The notes under the pieces are model-generated. The model made no database searches. It was not told the DNA's origin and saw only the letters and a list, made by a program, of their open reading frames with translations. The translations under genes and the position numbers were made by a program. From assembly GCA_019639135.1 (NCBI GenBank), contig JAHBSL010000023.1, forward strand, positions 1 to 64,000: a DNA stretch of 64,000 nt, in the 5' to 3' direction. Of the stretch, positions 1 through 6,903 are shown one piece after another. The stretch's first letter is position 1; every line of letters begins with the position of its first letter. This stretch comes from Acidobacteriota bacterium (GTDB lineage: Bacteria > Acidobacteriota > Blastocatellia > Pyrinomonadales > Pyrinomonadaceae).

Positions 1-40
1 AAGAAGAAAACGAAAGATCTCAGATTCCGGATTTCTCATT

Positions 41-75
41 CATCCTTCATCCTTCATCCTTCATCCTTCATCCTT
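41..75. repeat. CATCCTT heptamer tandem repeat, five copies
   Basis: Five exact head-to-tail copies of CATCCTT, with a partial CATT unit just before. This is a simple-sequence tract of the kind that changes length by slippage. It lies outside any recognisable gene, so no phase-variable product can be assigned inside the window. Confidence 0.95.
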
Positions 76-83
76 TAAGAGAC

Positions 84-300
84 ACCCTCCCTACGGGTCG
101 GGTTTCTGCCTGGGTGGTTGACGGACGGGTGAAATTCAAGTCGGATGAACCGCCCTTACTGACGTGCGGGCTTCTGCCTGGATTCCGCATTCCGCATTGG
201 ATGAAACGCCCTTGCTTACGCGCGGGCCTCTGCAATGGGATTCTGAATTCCGAATGCGGCATTGGATGATAGGCCCTCGCTTACGCGCGGGCCTCTGCAT
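84..300. repeat. imperfect GC-rich intergenic repeats (REP-like)
   Basis: Three clear imperfect copies lie at 143-180, 199-237 and 264-300. Each has the form GGATGA, then a CGCCCT-like block, then ACGCGCGGGC, then CTCTGC or TTCTGC. A more degenerate copy lies at about 84-114. Each copy carries a short GCCC...GGGC inverted pair and could form a small stem-loop. The spacers contain ATTCCGCATT-like strings that also recur. This looks like a family of dispersed non-coding repeats rather than a gene. Confidence 0.65.
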
Positions 301-368
301 TTTGATCACGCCTAAAAGCGTAACTGTTACGGCCGGGCTCTGAAAAGGACGGAATAGTTAAAAGACGG

Positions 369-2078
369 CTAAATGCTGAAATCTGTTGTCTCAAGGTATT
401 CCTTGAGGGCGGCGAGGAAGCGTTCGCCGTCGGCGCCGTCCACGACTCGGTGGTCGTAGGTAAGGGCAAAGTAAGCCATCTGGCGGACGGCGATGTAGTC
501 GTCGCCATCCGGCGTCGTAAGCACCTTCGCGCGTTTCTCGATGGCGCCGACGCAGAGGATCGCGACCTGCGGTTGATTGATGATCGGGGTGCCGTAGAGC
601 CCGCCGAAAACGCCGGGGTTGGTAATGGTAAAGGTCCCGCCGGTGACCTCATCGGGATTAAGCTTTTTCGCACGTGCCCGATCGGCGAGGTCGTTTGCCG
701 CGAGTGCGAGGCCCGAAAGCGAGAGCGTGTCGGCCTTTTTGATGACCGGGACGATCAGTCCCCAATCGAGAGCGACGGCCATCCCAAGATTGATGTCGCC
801 TTTATAGACGATGTTCTCGCCATCGACCTGTGCGTTAACGATCGGCATCTTCCGGATGGCGTGCGTAACGCCCTGGAAGATGAACGGCATGTAGGTCAGC
901 TTGGTGCCGTAACGCGACTGGAACTCGGCCTTGTTCCGCTCGCGGAACTTGGCGACGTTCGTCATGTCGATCTCAAAGACGCTCGTGACGTGGGCCGAGG
1001 TCTGCTTTGAGAAGGTCATGTGCTCGGCGATCTTTTTCCGCATCAAGGACATCTTTTCAACGCGGTCGCCGGCGGACTGGATGATCGGGGCGGGGGAGTA
1101 ATCGGCTTTCGGTGCTGCGGACGACGCTGCGGCTCCTTTCTTGAGCAGGTCCTCGGGCCGGAGTGCGGCACCGGTCTCGATAAAGGAAAGGATGTCCTGT
1201 TTCGTTACGCGTCCGCTGATGCCGGAGCCGGAAATGCGGCTGATGTCGATGCCGTGTTCTCTGGCGATGTTGCGGACGAGCGGGCTCGATTTCGTCCGGC
1301 GGAGTTCGTCGATATCTGCCGAGCGGCCGTTCGAAGCAGGCATCGCAACGCCGGCGGTGGCGGCCTCGGCCTTCGGTGCGGCGACGGGAGCGGGCTCAGC
1401 CTGTTTGGGTTCGGCGGCCGGTTTTGGAGCGGCCGTTGCGGCTCCTGCCGAGCTTCCGACGAGGGCGACGACCGAGCCGACCTCGACCGTTTCGCCTTCC
1501 TGAACGCGTATCTCAAGCAGCTTTCCGGCTGCAGGCGAGGGCACCTCGGCATCGACCTTGTCGGTCGAGATCTCAAGCAGCGGCTCGTCCTTCTCGATGG
1601 TGTCGCCTACAGCTTTGAGCCACTTCGAGACAGTTCCTTCGGTGATCGATTCGCCCATCTGCGGCATCACGACCTCGGTCGCATCGCCTCCCGCCGTAGC
1701 ACTTTCGGCCGGTGGTGTGGCGGTCGCAGAGTTCGCCGCAACGGCATCTGCAATGATCGCCGGTGCGGGAGCTTCGTCAACCGCAGGCTCGACGGCCGCA
1801 GGGGCGTCCTGCTTTGGAGCACTGGGTGCCGGAGCTTCGCCTTCAGCTCCGATGACGGCGACGACCGTTCCGACCTCAACGGTTTCGCCTTCCTGATGGC
1901 GTATTTCCAGAAGTTTGCCCGCAGCGGGACTCGGCACCTCGGCATCGACCTTGTCGGTCGAGATCTCGAGGATGGCTTCATCCTTTTCGATCGTGTCGCC
2001 TACCTGCTTTAACCACTTTGAGACGGTGCCCTCGGTGATCGATTCGCCCATCTGCGGCATTACAACTTCTACGCTCAT
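369..2078 (-). CDS. sucB: 2-oxo acid dehydrogenase E2, dihydrolipoamide acyltransferase with two lipoyl domains
   Basis: Transfers acyl groups from the E1-bound thiamine intermediate to CoA as the core of a 2-oxo acid dehydrogenase complex. Residues 1-78 and about 134-210 are nearly identical lipoyl domains, each with the STDKVDAEVPSPAAGK lysine motif (K43 and K174). Ala/Pro-rich linkers follow, then a peripheral subunit-binding domain (about 264-300) and the catalytic domain with HRVVDG near the C-terminus (H543, D547). The PQMGESITEGTV motif is typical of succinyl-type E2 proteins, but a branched-chain or pyruvate E2 is not excluded because no E1 gene is adjacent. A matching E3 (lpd) lies 16 kb away. 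The ATG at 2078 has GGAGAT just upstream. Symbol given with moderate confidence. Confidence 0.9.
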   Translation of the reverse strand: MSVEVVMPQMGESITEGTVSKWLKQVGDTIEKDEAILEISTDKVDAEVPSPAAGKLLEIRHQEGETVEVGTVVAVIGAEGEAPAPSAPKQDAPAAVEPAVDEAPAPAIIADAVAANSATATPPAESATAGGDATEVVMPQMGESITEGTVSKWLKAVGDTIEKDEPLLEISTDKVDAEVPSPAAGKLLEIRVQEGETVEVGSVVALVGSSAGAATAAPKPAAEPKQAEPAPVAAPKAEAATAGVAMPASNGRSADIDELRRTKSSPLVRNIAREHGIDISRISGSGISGRVTKQDILSFIETGAALRPEDLLKKGAAASSAAPKADYSPAPIIQSAGDRVEKMSLMRKKIAEHMTFSKQTSAHVTSVFEIDMTNVAKFRERNKAEFQSRYGTKLTYMPFIFQGVTHAIRKMPIVNAQVDGENIVYKGDINLGMAVALDWGLIVPVIKKADTLSLSGLALAANDLADRARAKKLNPDEVTGGTFTITNPGVFGGLYGTPIINQPQVAILCVGAIEKRAKVLTTPDGDDYIAVRQMAYFALTYDHRVVDGADGERFLAALKEYLETTDFSI

Positions 2079-2150
2079 ATGATCTCCGTATATAAAAAGG
2101 TGCTGAATAATGAAATGTTACAAATGATTAGGATACAAGAATCTCCTGTC

Positions 2151-2180
2151 AAAAAAAAGCCGGGCATTTCCGGCCCGGAC
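2151..2180 (-). terminator. Rho-independent terminator
   Basis: Read on the minus strand, a CCGGGC/GCCCGG stem with a short loop is followed directly by eight T residues. It lies about 30 bases past the stop of the secreted thioredoxin-fold gene ending at 2208, and upstream of the E2 gene. The two are therefore probably separate transcripts. Confidence 0.85.
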
Positions 2181-2207
2181 TGCGAATGTCGTTTGCTTAA
2201 AAGTGCC

Positions 2208-2708
2208 CTAACTAAGTTGTTTCTCTAACTCGACGATGACGGAATTAACCTCGGACTCGTTTGCCGGCCCGAATTTGGTCGTTAGTATGGTGCCGTTCTT
2301 TGCAACAACGAGCACCATCGCCTTGTCCTTTTCGTAGCCGTAGGTCTTTGCGATCTTTCCTCCCCAATCAAGCAAGACGGGGAACTGTGTTTGCCGCTTG
2401 ATAAGCCGGCGGACGATCCCGCGGGCATAGCTTGGCACTCCGCCGAGCGAGGCGACGCCGAACATGTATATCTTGCCGTCAAATTTCTTGTAGATCGGCG
2501 TGGCCCAGCCGTCGATCTGCTTTGCCCCATCGCGATCGCCGAAAACAAAAACGACCGGACGGTCGCTCGGAAAGTTGACCTCGACCTTTTGGTCGTTCTG
2601 GTCTTGTAGGCTGAAGCTCGAGACGCGGCTCTGGCCGCTGACGCTCAATGCCGCCGCCCCGAAAAGGACGCAAGCGGCCATGAAGAACGTATAAGTTTTC
2701 CTTCCCAT
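2208..2708 (-). CDS. secreted thioredoxin-fold protein without CxxC
   Basis: A 166-residue protein with an N-terminal signal peptide (hydrophobic residues 8-22, then SGQS). The rest resembles a peroxiredoxin/TlpA-type fold: a redoxin-like N-terminal strand (VSSFSLQDQNDQKVEV), VVFVFGDRDG where a thioredoxin would carry its active site, and a C-terminal AMVLVVAKNGTI strand. There is no cysteine pair, so a standard thiol-redox role is unlikely and the fold assignment is inference. It is followed by a strong terminator. No clear Shine-Dalgarno sequence precedes the ATG at 2708, and an internal Met at residue 10 is an alternative. Confidence 0.7.
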   Translation of the reverse strand: MGRKTYTFFMAACVLFGAAALSVSGQSRVSSFSLQDQNDQKVEVNFPSDRPVVFVFGDRDGAKQIDGWATPIYKKFDGKIYMFGVASLGGVPSYARGIVRRLIKRQTQFPVLLDWGGKIAKTYGYEKDKAMVLVVAKNGTILTTKFGPANESEVNSVIVELEKQLS

Positions 2709-2780
2709 TGTCTGCTCGTTTCGAAATGAACTTGTTTTTCCTTTCGGCGGCGGGCAGAAAATGGTTTCGCGGGAAGCGAT

Positions 2781-3314
2781 CTAGTCGCTTCGATTCGTTT
2801 TGATACTTCCGGAACCGTAATCGTCCGGATAAGCCGCTACGTGTTCAGGGCCGAAAACGTGAACGGCAATGGAGCGGACGGCATCGTAGATCCCTGTGAG
2901 GTCCGGCCGAATGCTGATCCTCTCGCCGTTTCGCTTCAAGATCCAAACGCTGAAGCCGCGTGTCTTTCGTATGTATCGCGGATCGTCCCTGGGTATGGTC
3001 CCGTTATCTAGAATATGGCCGAACTCCTCCACATCTTCCCATCGGGAAGTTCGCGTGCGGAACAAGCCGGTGTAAGAGAGTCCGTTCTCATGTATCGTAA
3101 GTGAATTCTTACGGCCTCGCAGAAGATCGATCGTGACCGGCACCAATATGAGCATTACCACTCCCGCACATGCCGGAATGTCAATGTAAATGAGCCCCAA
3201 CGCGGCCGCGGTGATAACGGTCGAGGTTATGATCAAAGAGACGACGCTCTGCGGGCGTTCGACGTAATGGACGCTCTCGACCGGTCCGAGCTCTGGGTGG
3301 CCGGCTCTTAACAT
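2781..3314 (-). CDS. membrane protein of unknown function, PH-like C-terminal half
   Basis: 177 residues. Two adjacent hydrophobic segments (about 26-43 and 46-64) form a membrane hairpin. The following soluble part (NSLTIHENGLSYTGLF...TSRWEDVEEFGH) has the pattern of a bacterial PH-like domain, with alternating strands and a Trp before the DVEEF segment. This is a fold impression only. Its start lies 6 bases after the DUF4242 gene stop, so the two are probably co-transcribed. Function unknown. Confidence 0.6.
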   Translation of the reverse strand: MLRAGHPELGPVESVHYVERPQSVVSLIITSTVITAAALGLIYIDIPACAGVVMLILVPVTIDLLRGRKNSLTIHENGLSYTGLFRTRTSRWEDVEEFGHILDNGTIPRDDPRYIRKTRGFSVWILKRNGERISIRPDLTGIYDAVRSIAVHVFGPEHVAAYPDDYGSGSIKTNRSD

Positions 3315-3320
3315 AGCCGG

Positions 3321-3587
3321 TTAGCGGGTCGGGTCGATCATTGCCCGGACCTCGGAGATCCTGTTCGCCGGGAAGCCGCTCTCGCGGGCGTGCTCTTCGA
3401 TGAGTTCGGCGTTCGGTGCGGTGTAAACGCAGTAGATCTTGTCATCGGTGACGTAGCTGTGGATCCACTGTATTTCAGCGCCCAGCTTGTTGAGAACGTC
3501 GCAGGACTTTGCAGCAGCTCCGTGCAGGTCGTCAGATGTCATTGCACCCGCATTGGGGATATCGCGTTCGATAACGAATTTCGGCAT
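3321..3587 (-). CDS. DUF4242 family small protein
   Basis: 88 residues beginning MPKFVIERDIPNAG, which matches the DUF4242 (SCO4226-like, nickel-binding) family. The conserved pieces are the IERD-P opening, a central W-HSYV-DDK-YCVY segment and the EEHA-ESGFPANRI end. The reading frame is open upstream to 3707, but the ATG at 3587 has a perfect AGGAGG ten to twelve bases before it and gives the family length. A longer start would overlap the preceding gene. Metal binding is inferred from the family only. Confidence 0.8.
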   Translation of the reverse strand: MPKFVIERDIPNAGAMTSDDLHGAAAKSCDVLNKLGAEIQWIHSYVTDDKIYCVYTAPNAELIEEHARESGFPANRISEVRAMIDPTR

Positions 3588-3603
3588 TGTTTCCTCCTTT
3601 GGT

Positions 3604-4056
3604 CTATCGATCCAGCTTTTTCGTTTCTTCCTCGTCCACGTCTGATTCGGCGAAGACCTGCGAGAGCGGCGTGTGAGCGGGCGGAAGTTCGGCCCGGTAT
3701 TCTCCAAGGCTACGTTCTAGTTCCTCGACCGCTGCCCGGCCGCGTTCCCAATCGTCTTTGGCGAGCTTGAGCGTCAGCTTTCCGTCTTGATTCGGAAGTT
3801 CGGCAAGTGCGGCCATTGTCTGCGTACGGATAACGATCTTCGCACCGCGCTTGAAGAAACCCTTGCGAAAGCGGACGTCCATTATTTCGGCGATCGGCAG
3901 GCGGACCTCTTTTACGCCGCCGCCGATGATGCCGAAGAGTTTTGCCTCAAACTCAAGCACGACACCGGCCGAGGAGAACTTGGCGATCCCATTGACCGAG
4001 GTGAGGCCGTGATTGGTCTCCGTCTTGAAAGGAACACTTGAAAATCCGTTTGCCAT
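3604..4056 (-). CDS. small protein of unknown function
   Basis: 150 residues, no signal peptide and no membrane segment. The N-terminal 100 residues look like a beta-rich domain (HGLTSVNGIAKFSSAGVVLEFEAKLFG, then KEVRLPIAEIMDVRFRKGFFKRGAKIVIRTQ), similar in pattern to bacterial PH-like domains. The C-terminus is charged and probably helical. It starts 3 bases after nhaA stops, so it is almost certainly in the nhaA transcript. No function assigned. Confidence 0.65.
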   Translation of the reverse strand: MANGFSSVPFKTETNHGLTSVNGIAKFSSAGVVLEFEAKLFGIIGGGVKEVRLPIAEIMDVRFRKGFFKRGAKIVIRTQTMAALAELPNQDGKLTLKLAKDDWERGRAAVEELERSLGEYRAELPPAHTPLSQVFAESDVDEEETKKLDR

Positions 4057-4059
4057 AGG

Positions 4060-5328
4060 TCAGGCGGGCTGTTCCTCGCCGTTATCTTCAACCTCAAAGT
4101 CCATCGTGTCCATATCCGTATCTCCGATGTTCGGCTTACCAAATATCTTGAGAAAGATGAAGCCCAATGCTCCGGCCGTAAGCGAAGCGACGAGGATCGC
4201 CATCTTCGACGAATTAACGGTGGTCGAGACAAACTCCGGAGCTCCGCCGACGAACGCGAGGTTCGTAATGAATATCGACATTGTAAACCCTATGCCGCCG
4301 AGAAAGCCCGCTCCGAGAACGTGTTTCCAGTTAATATCGAGCGGAAGCCGGCAAATGCCGACCATTACGGCAATGAATGCGAGCAGGGTGATGCCGACCG
4401 GCTTGCCGACCACCAAGCCGAGAATGATGCCGAGGCTGTTCGACGTTGAAAGGTCAGCGGCCCAATCTCCGCCAATGACGATGCCGGTATTTGCCAGCGC
4501 AAAGATCGGTAGAATGATGAATGCAACCGGTTTGTGAAGGAGGTGTTCTAGCCGATATGACGGGGATTTCTCGTCGTCGCGTTTGTGCGTAAAGGGTATG
4601 GCAAAAGCCAGAAGTACGCCGGCAATGGTCGCATGTACGCCCGATTTGAGCATAAAGAACCACATAAAGAGCCCGCCGATAACGTAGGGGACAAGACTCA
4701 TCACACCGAGCCGATTAATGACGATCAGCAAAGCAAAGACACCGAGAGCAAGCCCGAGATAGGCCATCGAAAGCTCGGCCGTATAAAAGACCGCAATGAT
4801 AATGATCGCCCCTAGGTCGTCCATTACCGCCAAAGCGACAAGAAAGACCTTGAGCGAAGCAGGGACACGGCTGCCCAGCAAGGCAAGGACGCCGATGGCA
4901 AAAGCGATGTCGGTAGCCATCGGGATACCGATGCCGGACTGGGTCGGGGTTCCGGCGTTGAAGCCGAAGTGGATCAATGCAGGAAGAGCAAGTCCGCCTA
5001 TAGCGCCAAAGATCGGGAGAAGGGCGTTTTTAATGTTGGAGAGTTCGCCCGCGTAAAGCTCGCGTTCAAGTTCAAGCCCGATCAGCAGGAAAAAGATGAC
5101 CATCAATGCATCATTTACCCAGTGTTCGACGCTGAGCTTCAGGAATCCCTCGACACCAAGGTATGTCTTTAAGTAGAAATCAGGATAGGCTTGTCCGATG
5201 ATGTTGGCCAGCAGCAGGGAAACCGCCGTGCAGCCGACCAGTATCATTGCACTGGACTTCTCACTATCGAAAAACGCCTTGAAGGCTTTTGTCAGGCGCT
5301 CGTTCCTAATACGAAGTATTGGCTTCAT
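4060..5328 (-). CDS. nhaA: Na+/H+ antiporter NhaA
   Basis: An inner-membrane antiporter that exchanges internal Na+ (or Li+) for external H+. The 422 residues are the full family length, with about 12 hydrophobic segments. The hallmark motifs are present: PMATDIAFAIG (D140, matching E. coli D133) and LAVMDDLGAI (D170 and D171, matching the ion-binding D163/D164). The hydrophilic C-terminal tail is acidic. It follows the Na+/Ca2+ exchanger and other ion genes and is preceded by a structured leader (5375-5420). No Shine-Dalgarno sequence is evident before the ATG. Confidence 0.95.
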   Translation of the reverse strand: MKPILRIRNERLTKAFKAFFDSEKSSAMILVGCTAVSLLLANIIGQAYPDFYLKTYLGVEGFLKLSVEHWVNDALMVIFFLLIGLELERELYAGELSNIKNALLPIFGAIGGLALPALIHFGFNAGTPTQSGIGIPMATDIAFAIGVLALLGSRVPASLKVFLVALAVMDDLGAIIIIAVFYTAELSMAYLGLALGVFALLIVINRLGVMSLVPYVIGGLFMWFFMLKSGVHATIAGVLLAFAIPFTHKRDDEKSPSYRLEHLLHKPVAFIILPIFALANTGIVIGGDWAADLSTSNSLGIILGLVVGKPVGITLLAFIAVMVGICRLPLDINWKHVLGAGFLGGIGFTMSIFITNLAFVGGAPEFVSTTVNSSKMAILVASLTAGALGFIFLKIFGKPNIGDTDMDTMDFEVEDNGEEQPA

Positions 5329-5374
5329 TGCGTGTTATATAAAATACTTTAATTTTTCGCGGAAGAAGAATGCT

Positions 5375-5420
5375 GAGCGGAGTATCCTGCGTTGCCGCAG
5401 GTCAACGTCTCTGTCCGCAC
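5375..5420 (-). promoter_or_regulatory. structured nhaA leader, candidate Li+/Na+ riboswitch (nhaA-I-like)
   Basis: On the minus strand the nhaA leader holds a perfect 6-bp stem CCUGCG/CGCAGG closed by a GCAA tetraloop (5386-5401). It is enclosed by an outer GCGGA/UCCGC stem (5414-5418 with 5377-5381), with a purine-rich internal strand CAGAGACGUUGA on one side and AUAC on the other. A second UCCGC copy (minus strand of 5359-5363) sits 13 bases further on and could compete for the same partner. Known biology: nhaA-I RNAs are lithium-sensing riboswitches found before nhaA genes, reported from Acidobacteria among others. Assignment to that class is inference from position and architecture. Confidence 0.55.
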
Positions 5421-5481
5421 ATTACTTATTCTATTAGACTTATACAAAAGCCCCGAAATTTCAATTTGGCTAATACCGATT

Positions 5482-6408
5482 CTAGCGATAGCCGAGGATC
5501 GTGATCACGTAAGCCAAATACAGAGCAAAAAGAATGAGGCCGCGGGTCCGGCCGATGACGCCGTCACGCCCAGGAAACGTCAAGGCAACCGTTACCACGC
5601 CGAAACCAAGCCCGACCGCGACCTCGCCGACCGGAAGGCCGGTCATTGGTGTAATGAGGGCCGCAACGGAAACTATCCAGAGATTATTGAAAATATTGCT
5701 TCCGAGGATCATCCCGAGCCCGATCTCCTCGTGGCCGCGAAGCTTCGAAATTATGACGGTCGCAAGCTCGGGCATCGAGGTGCCGATGGCAACAACTGTC
5801 GCTCCGACAACGAAAGCGTCGAGGCCGTAAGAAAGTGCAATGGACTTTGCCCCGGTAACGATCAGGTGGCCAGCAAGGACCAATGAGACGAGCCCGCCAA
5901 CAGCGGAAAGAACAATGATCGTTTTTCCTTTGGTCTCGGGGAGATGAGCGAAACTCGCTCTCTGTTTCCGGACCTCGATGACGACGGCTACGATCCAGGC
6001 GACAAATACGAGGAGCATTACCGCTCCATCAAGCCGGGAGATCTCGCCATCGATAAGCAGCAGGCCGGTCAGGATCGGGGCGAGAAGAGCTACGGGAAAG
6101 TCACGTTTAACGGAGTCTTTCGGGGCATTGATCGCCGAAAAGGCCAGTGCGACCGAGAGGATCACCGCGATATTGACAACATTGCTGCCGAGAGCGTCGC
6201 CAAGAGCGATCTGCGGCGTGCCCTCGAGGGCCGAACCGACCGAGACGGCAAGTTCCGGGCTTGAGGTGGCGAAAGCCGCAATGGTAGCGGCGATTATTCC
6301 GGCAGGCACGCGGGCCCACTTTGCGAGGCCGACGGCTCCCCGAACGAAAAGTTCGCCGCCGATCGCAGCAGCCGCCAGCCCGCTGATCAAGATCAGGTAA
6401 TCTCCCAC
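5482..6408 (-). CDS. calcium/sodium antiporter, CaCA family
   Basis: A 308-residue inner-membrane exchanger of the YrbG/CaxA type. It has two homologous halves, each with an alpha-repeat signature: ATIAAFATSSPELAVS with GDALGSNVVNIA in the first half, and VAIGTSMPELATV with GLGMILGSNIFNNL in the second. About 10 hydrophobic segments are visible. The start is GTG at 6408, 7 bases after the CBS-domain gene, with no strong Shine-Dalgarno sequence, which suggests translational coupling. It lies between that gene and nhaA in an ion-homeostasis group. Confidence 0.92.
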   Translation of the reverse strand: MGDYLILISGLAAAAIGGELFVRGAVGLAKWARVPAGIIAATIAAFATSSPELAVSVGSALEGTPQIALGDALGSNVVNIAVILSVALAFSAINAPKDSVKRDFPVALLAPILTGLLLIDGEISRLDGAVMLLVFVAWIVAVVIEVRKQRASFAHLPETKGKTIIVLSAVGGLVSLVLAGHLIVTGAKSIALSYGLDAFVVGATVVAIGTSMPELATVIISKLRGHEEIGLGMILGSNIFNNLWIVSVAALITPMTGLPVGEVAVGLGFGVVTVALTFPGRDGVIGRTRGLILFALYLAYVITILGYR

Positions 6409-6415
6409 GGCAGTT

Positions 6416-6874
6416 TCAATTTCCGGCTTGGCGATCGATCATCATCCGCAGCAGATCATGGCGGGCGATAATACCGACCGGAACGCCGCCGCGGATGACC
6501 GGAATACGATTGATGTCATGTTTGAGCATCAATTCAACAGCCACGGCGACCGGTTCTTCTTCGGTTATCGTAACGACCGAACGCACCATCACGTCTGCGA
6601 CCGGCGTTGCTCGGGCCGATTCGTAGATCTTTTCCAAACCATCCGGGGAAAGCCATTGACCGAGAACCTGCGGAGCCCGAAAGGTCGAAAACGGTACACC
6701 GACGCTCTTTGCGGCGAAACTCGATTCGGTCACAAGCCCGACGATCTCGCCCTTTTCGCCGACCACCGGAAGGCTTCCGAAGCCATTCTCAAGCATTACG
6801 GCGGCCGCATCGGCAAGCGAGGCGGTTGCCGGTACTGTGACGACCGGCTGCGACATTAGTTCTTTGACCTTCAT
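6416..6874 (-). CDS. CBS-domain pair protein
   Basis: 152 residues made of two CBS domains: MKVKELMSQPVVTVPATASLADAA (about 1-55) and VADVMVRSVVTITEEEPVAVAVELM (about 93-148), each with the usual LPVV/IPVI strand. CBS pairs bind adenine nucleotides and tune partner proteins. The frame is open to 7015, but MKVKELM is the natural start, and the longer form would run into the ATPase gene. Sitting between a P-type ATPase and a cation exchanger, it may sense energy state for ion transport; that is inference. Confidence 0.88.
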   Translation of the reverse strand: MKVKELMSQPVVTVPATASLADAAAVMLENGFGSLPVVGEKGEIVGLVTESSFAAKSVGVPFSTFRAPQVLGQWLSPDGLEKIYESARATPVADVMVRSVVTITEEEPVAVAVELMLKHDINRIPVIRGGVPVGIIARHDLLRMMIDRQAGN

Positions 6875-6903
6875 AAACTTCGTTTCCCGTGGGCGCCCGG
6901 CGA

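Larger units (their letters stand above)
1..368. other. gene-free edge region with repeats
   Basis: No convincing gene is seen here. The stretch holds a heptamer tandem repeat (41-75) followed by several imperfect copies of a GC-rich intergenic repeat (84-300), listed separately. It lies 3' of the minus-strand E2 gene that ends at 369. The final ~65 bases show no clear hairpin plus T-run terminator. Confidence 0.7.

Noticed and set aside
41..75. Short direct repeats as a possible CRISPR array
   Set aside because: The 7-base units abut with no spacers; it is a simple-sequence tract.
1020..2012. 330-codon plus-strand open frame opposite the E2 gene
   Set aside because: Low-complexity Gly/Arg/Cys translation produced by the repeated lipoyl and linker sequence on the other strand.
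3588..3707. Upstream in-frame extension of the DUF4242 gene
   Set aside because: It would overlap the preceding gene by about 100 bases, is rich in Arg/Ser without family match, and AGGAGG directly serves the start at 3587.
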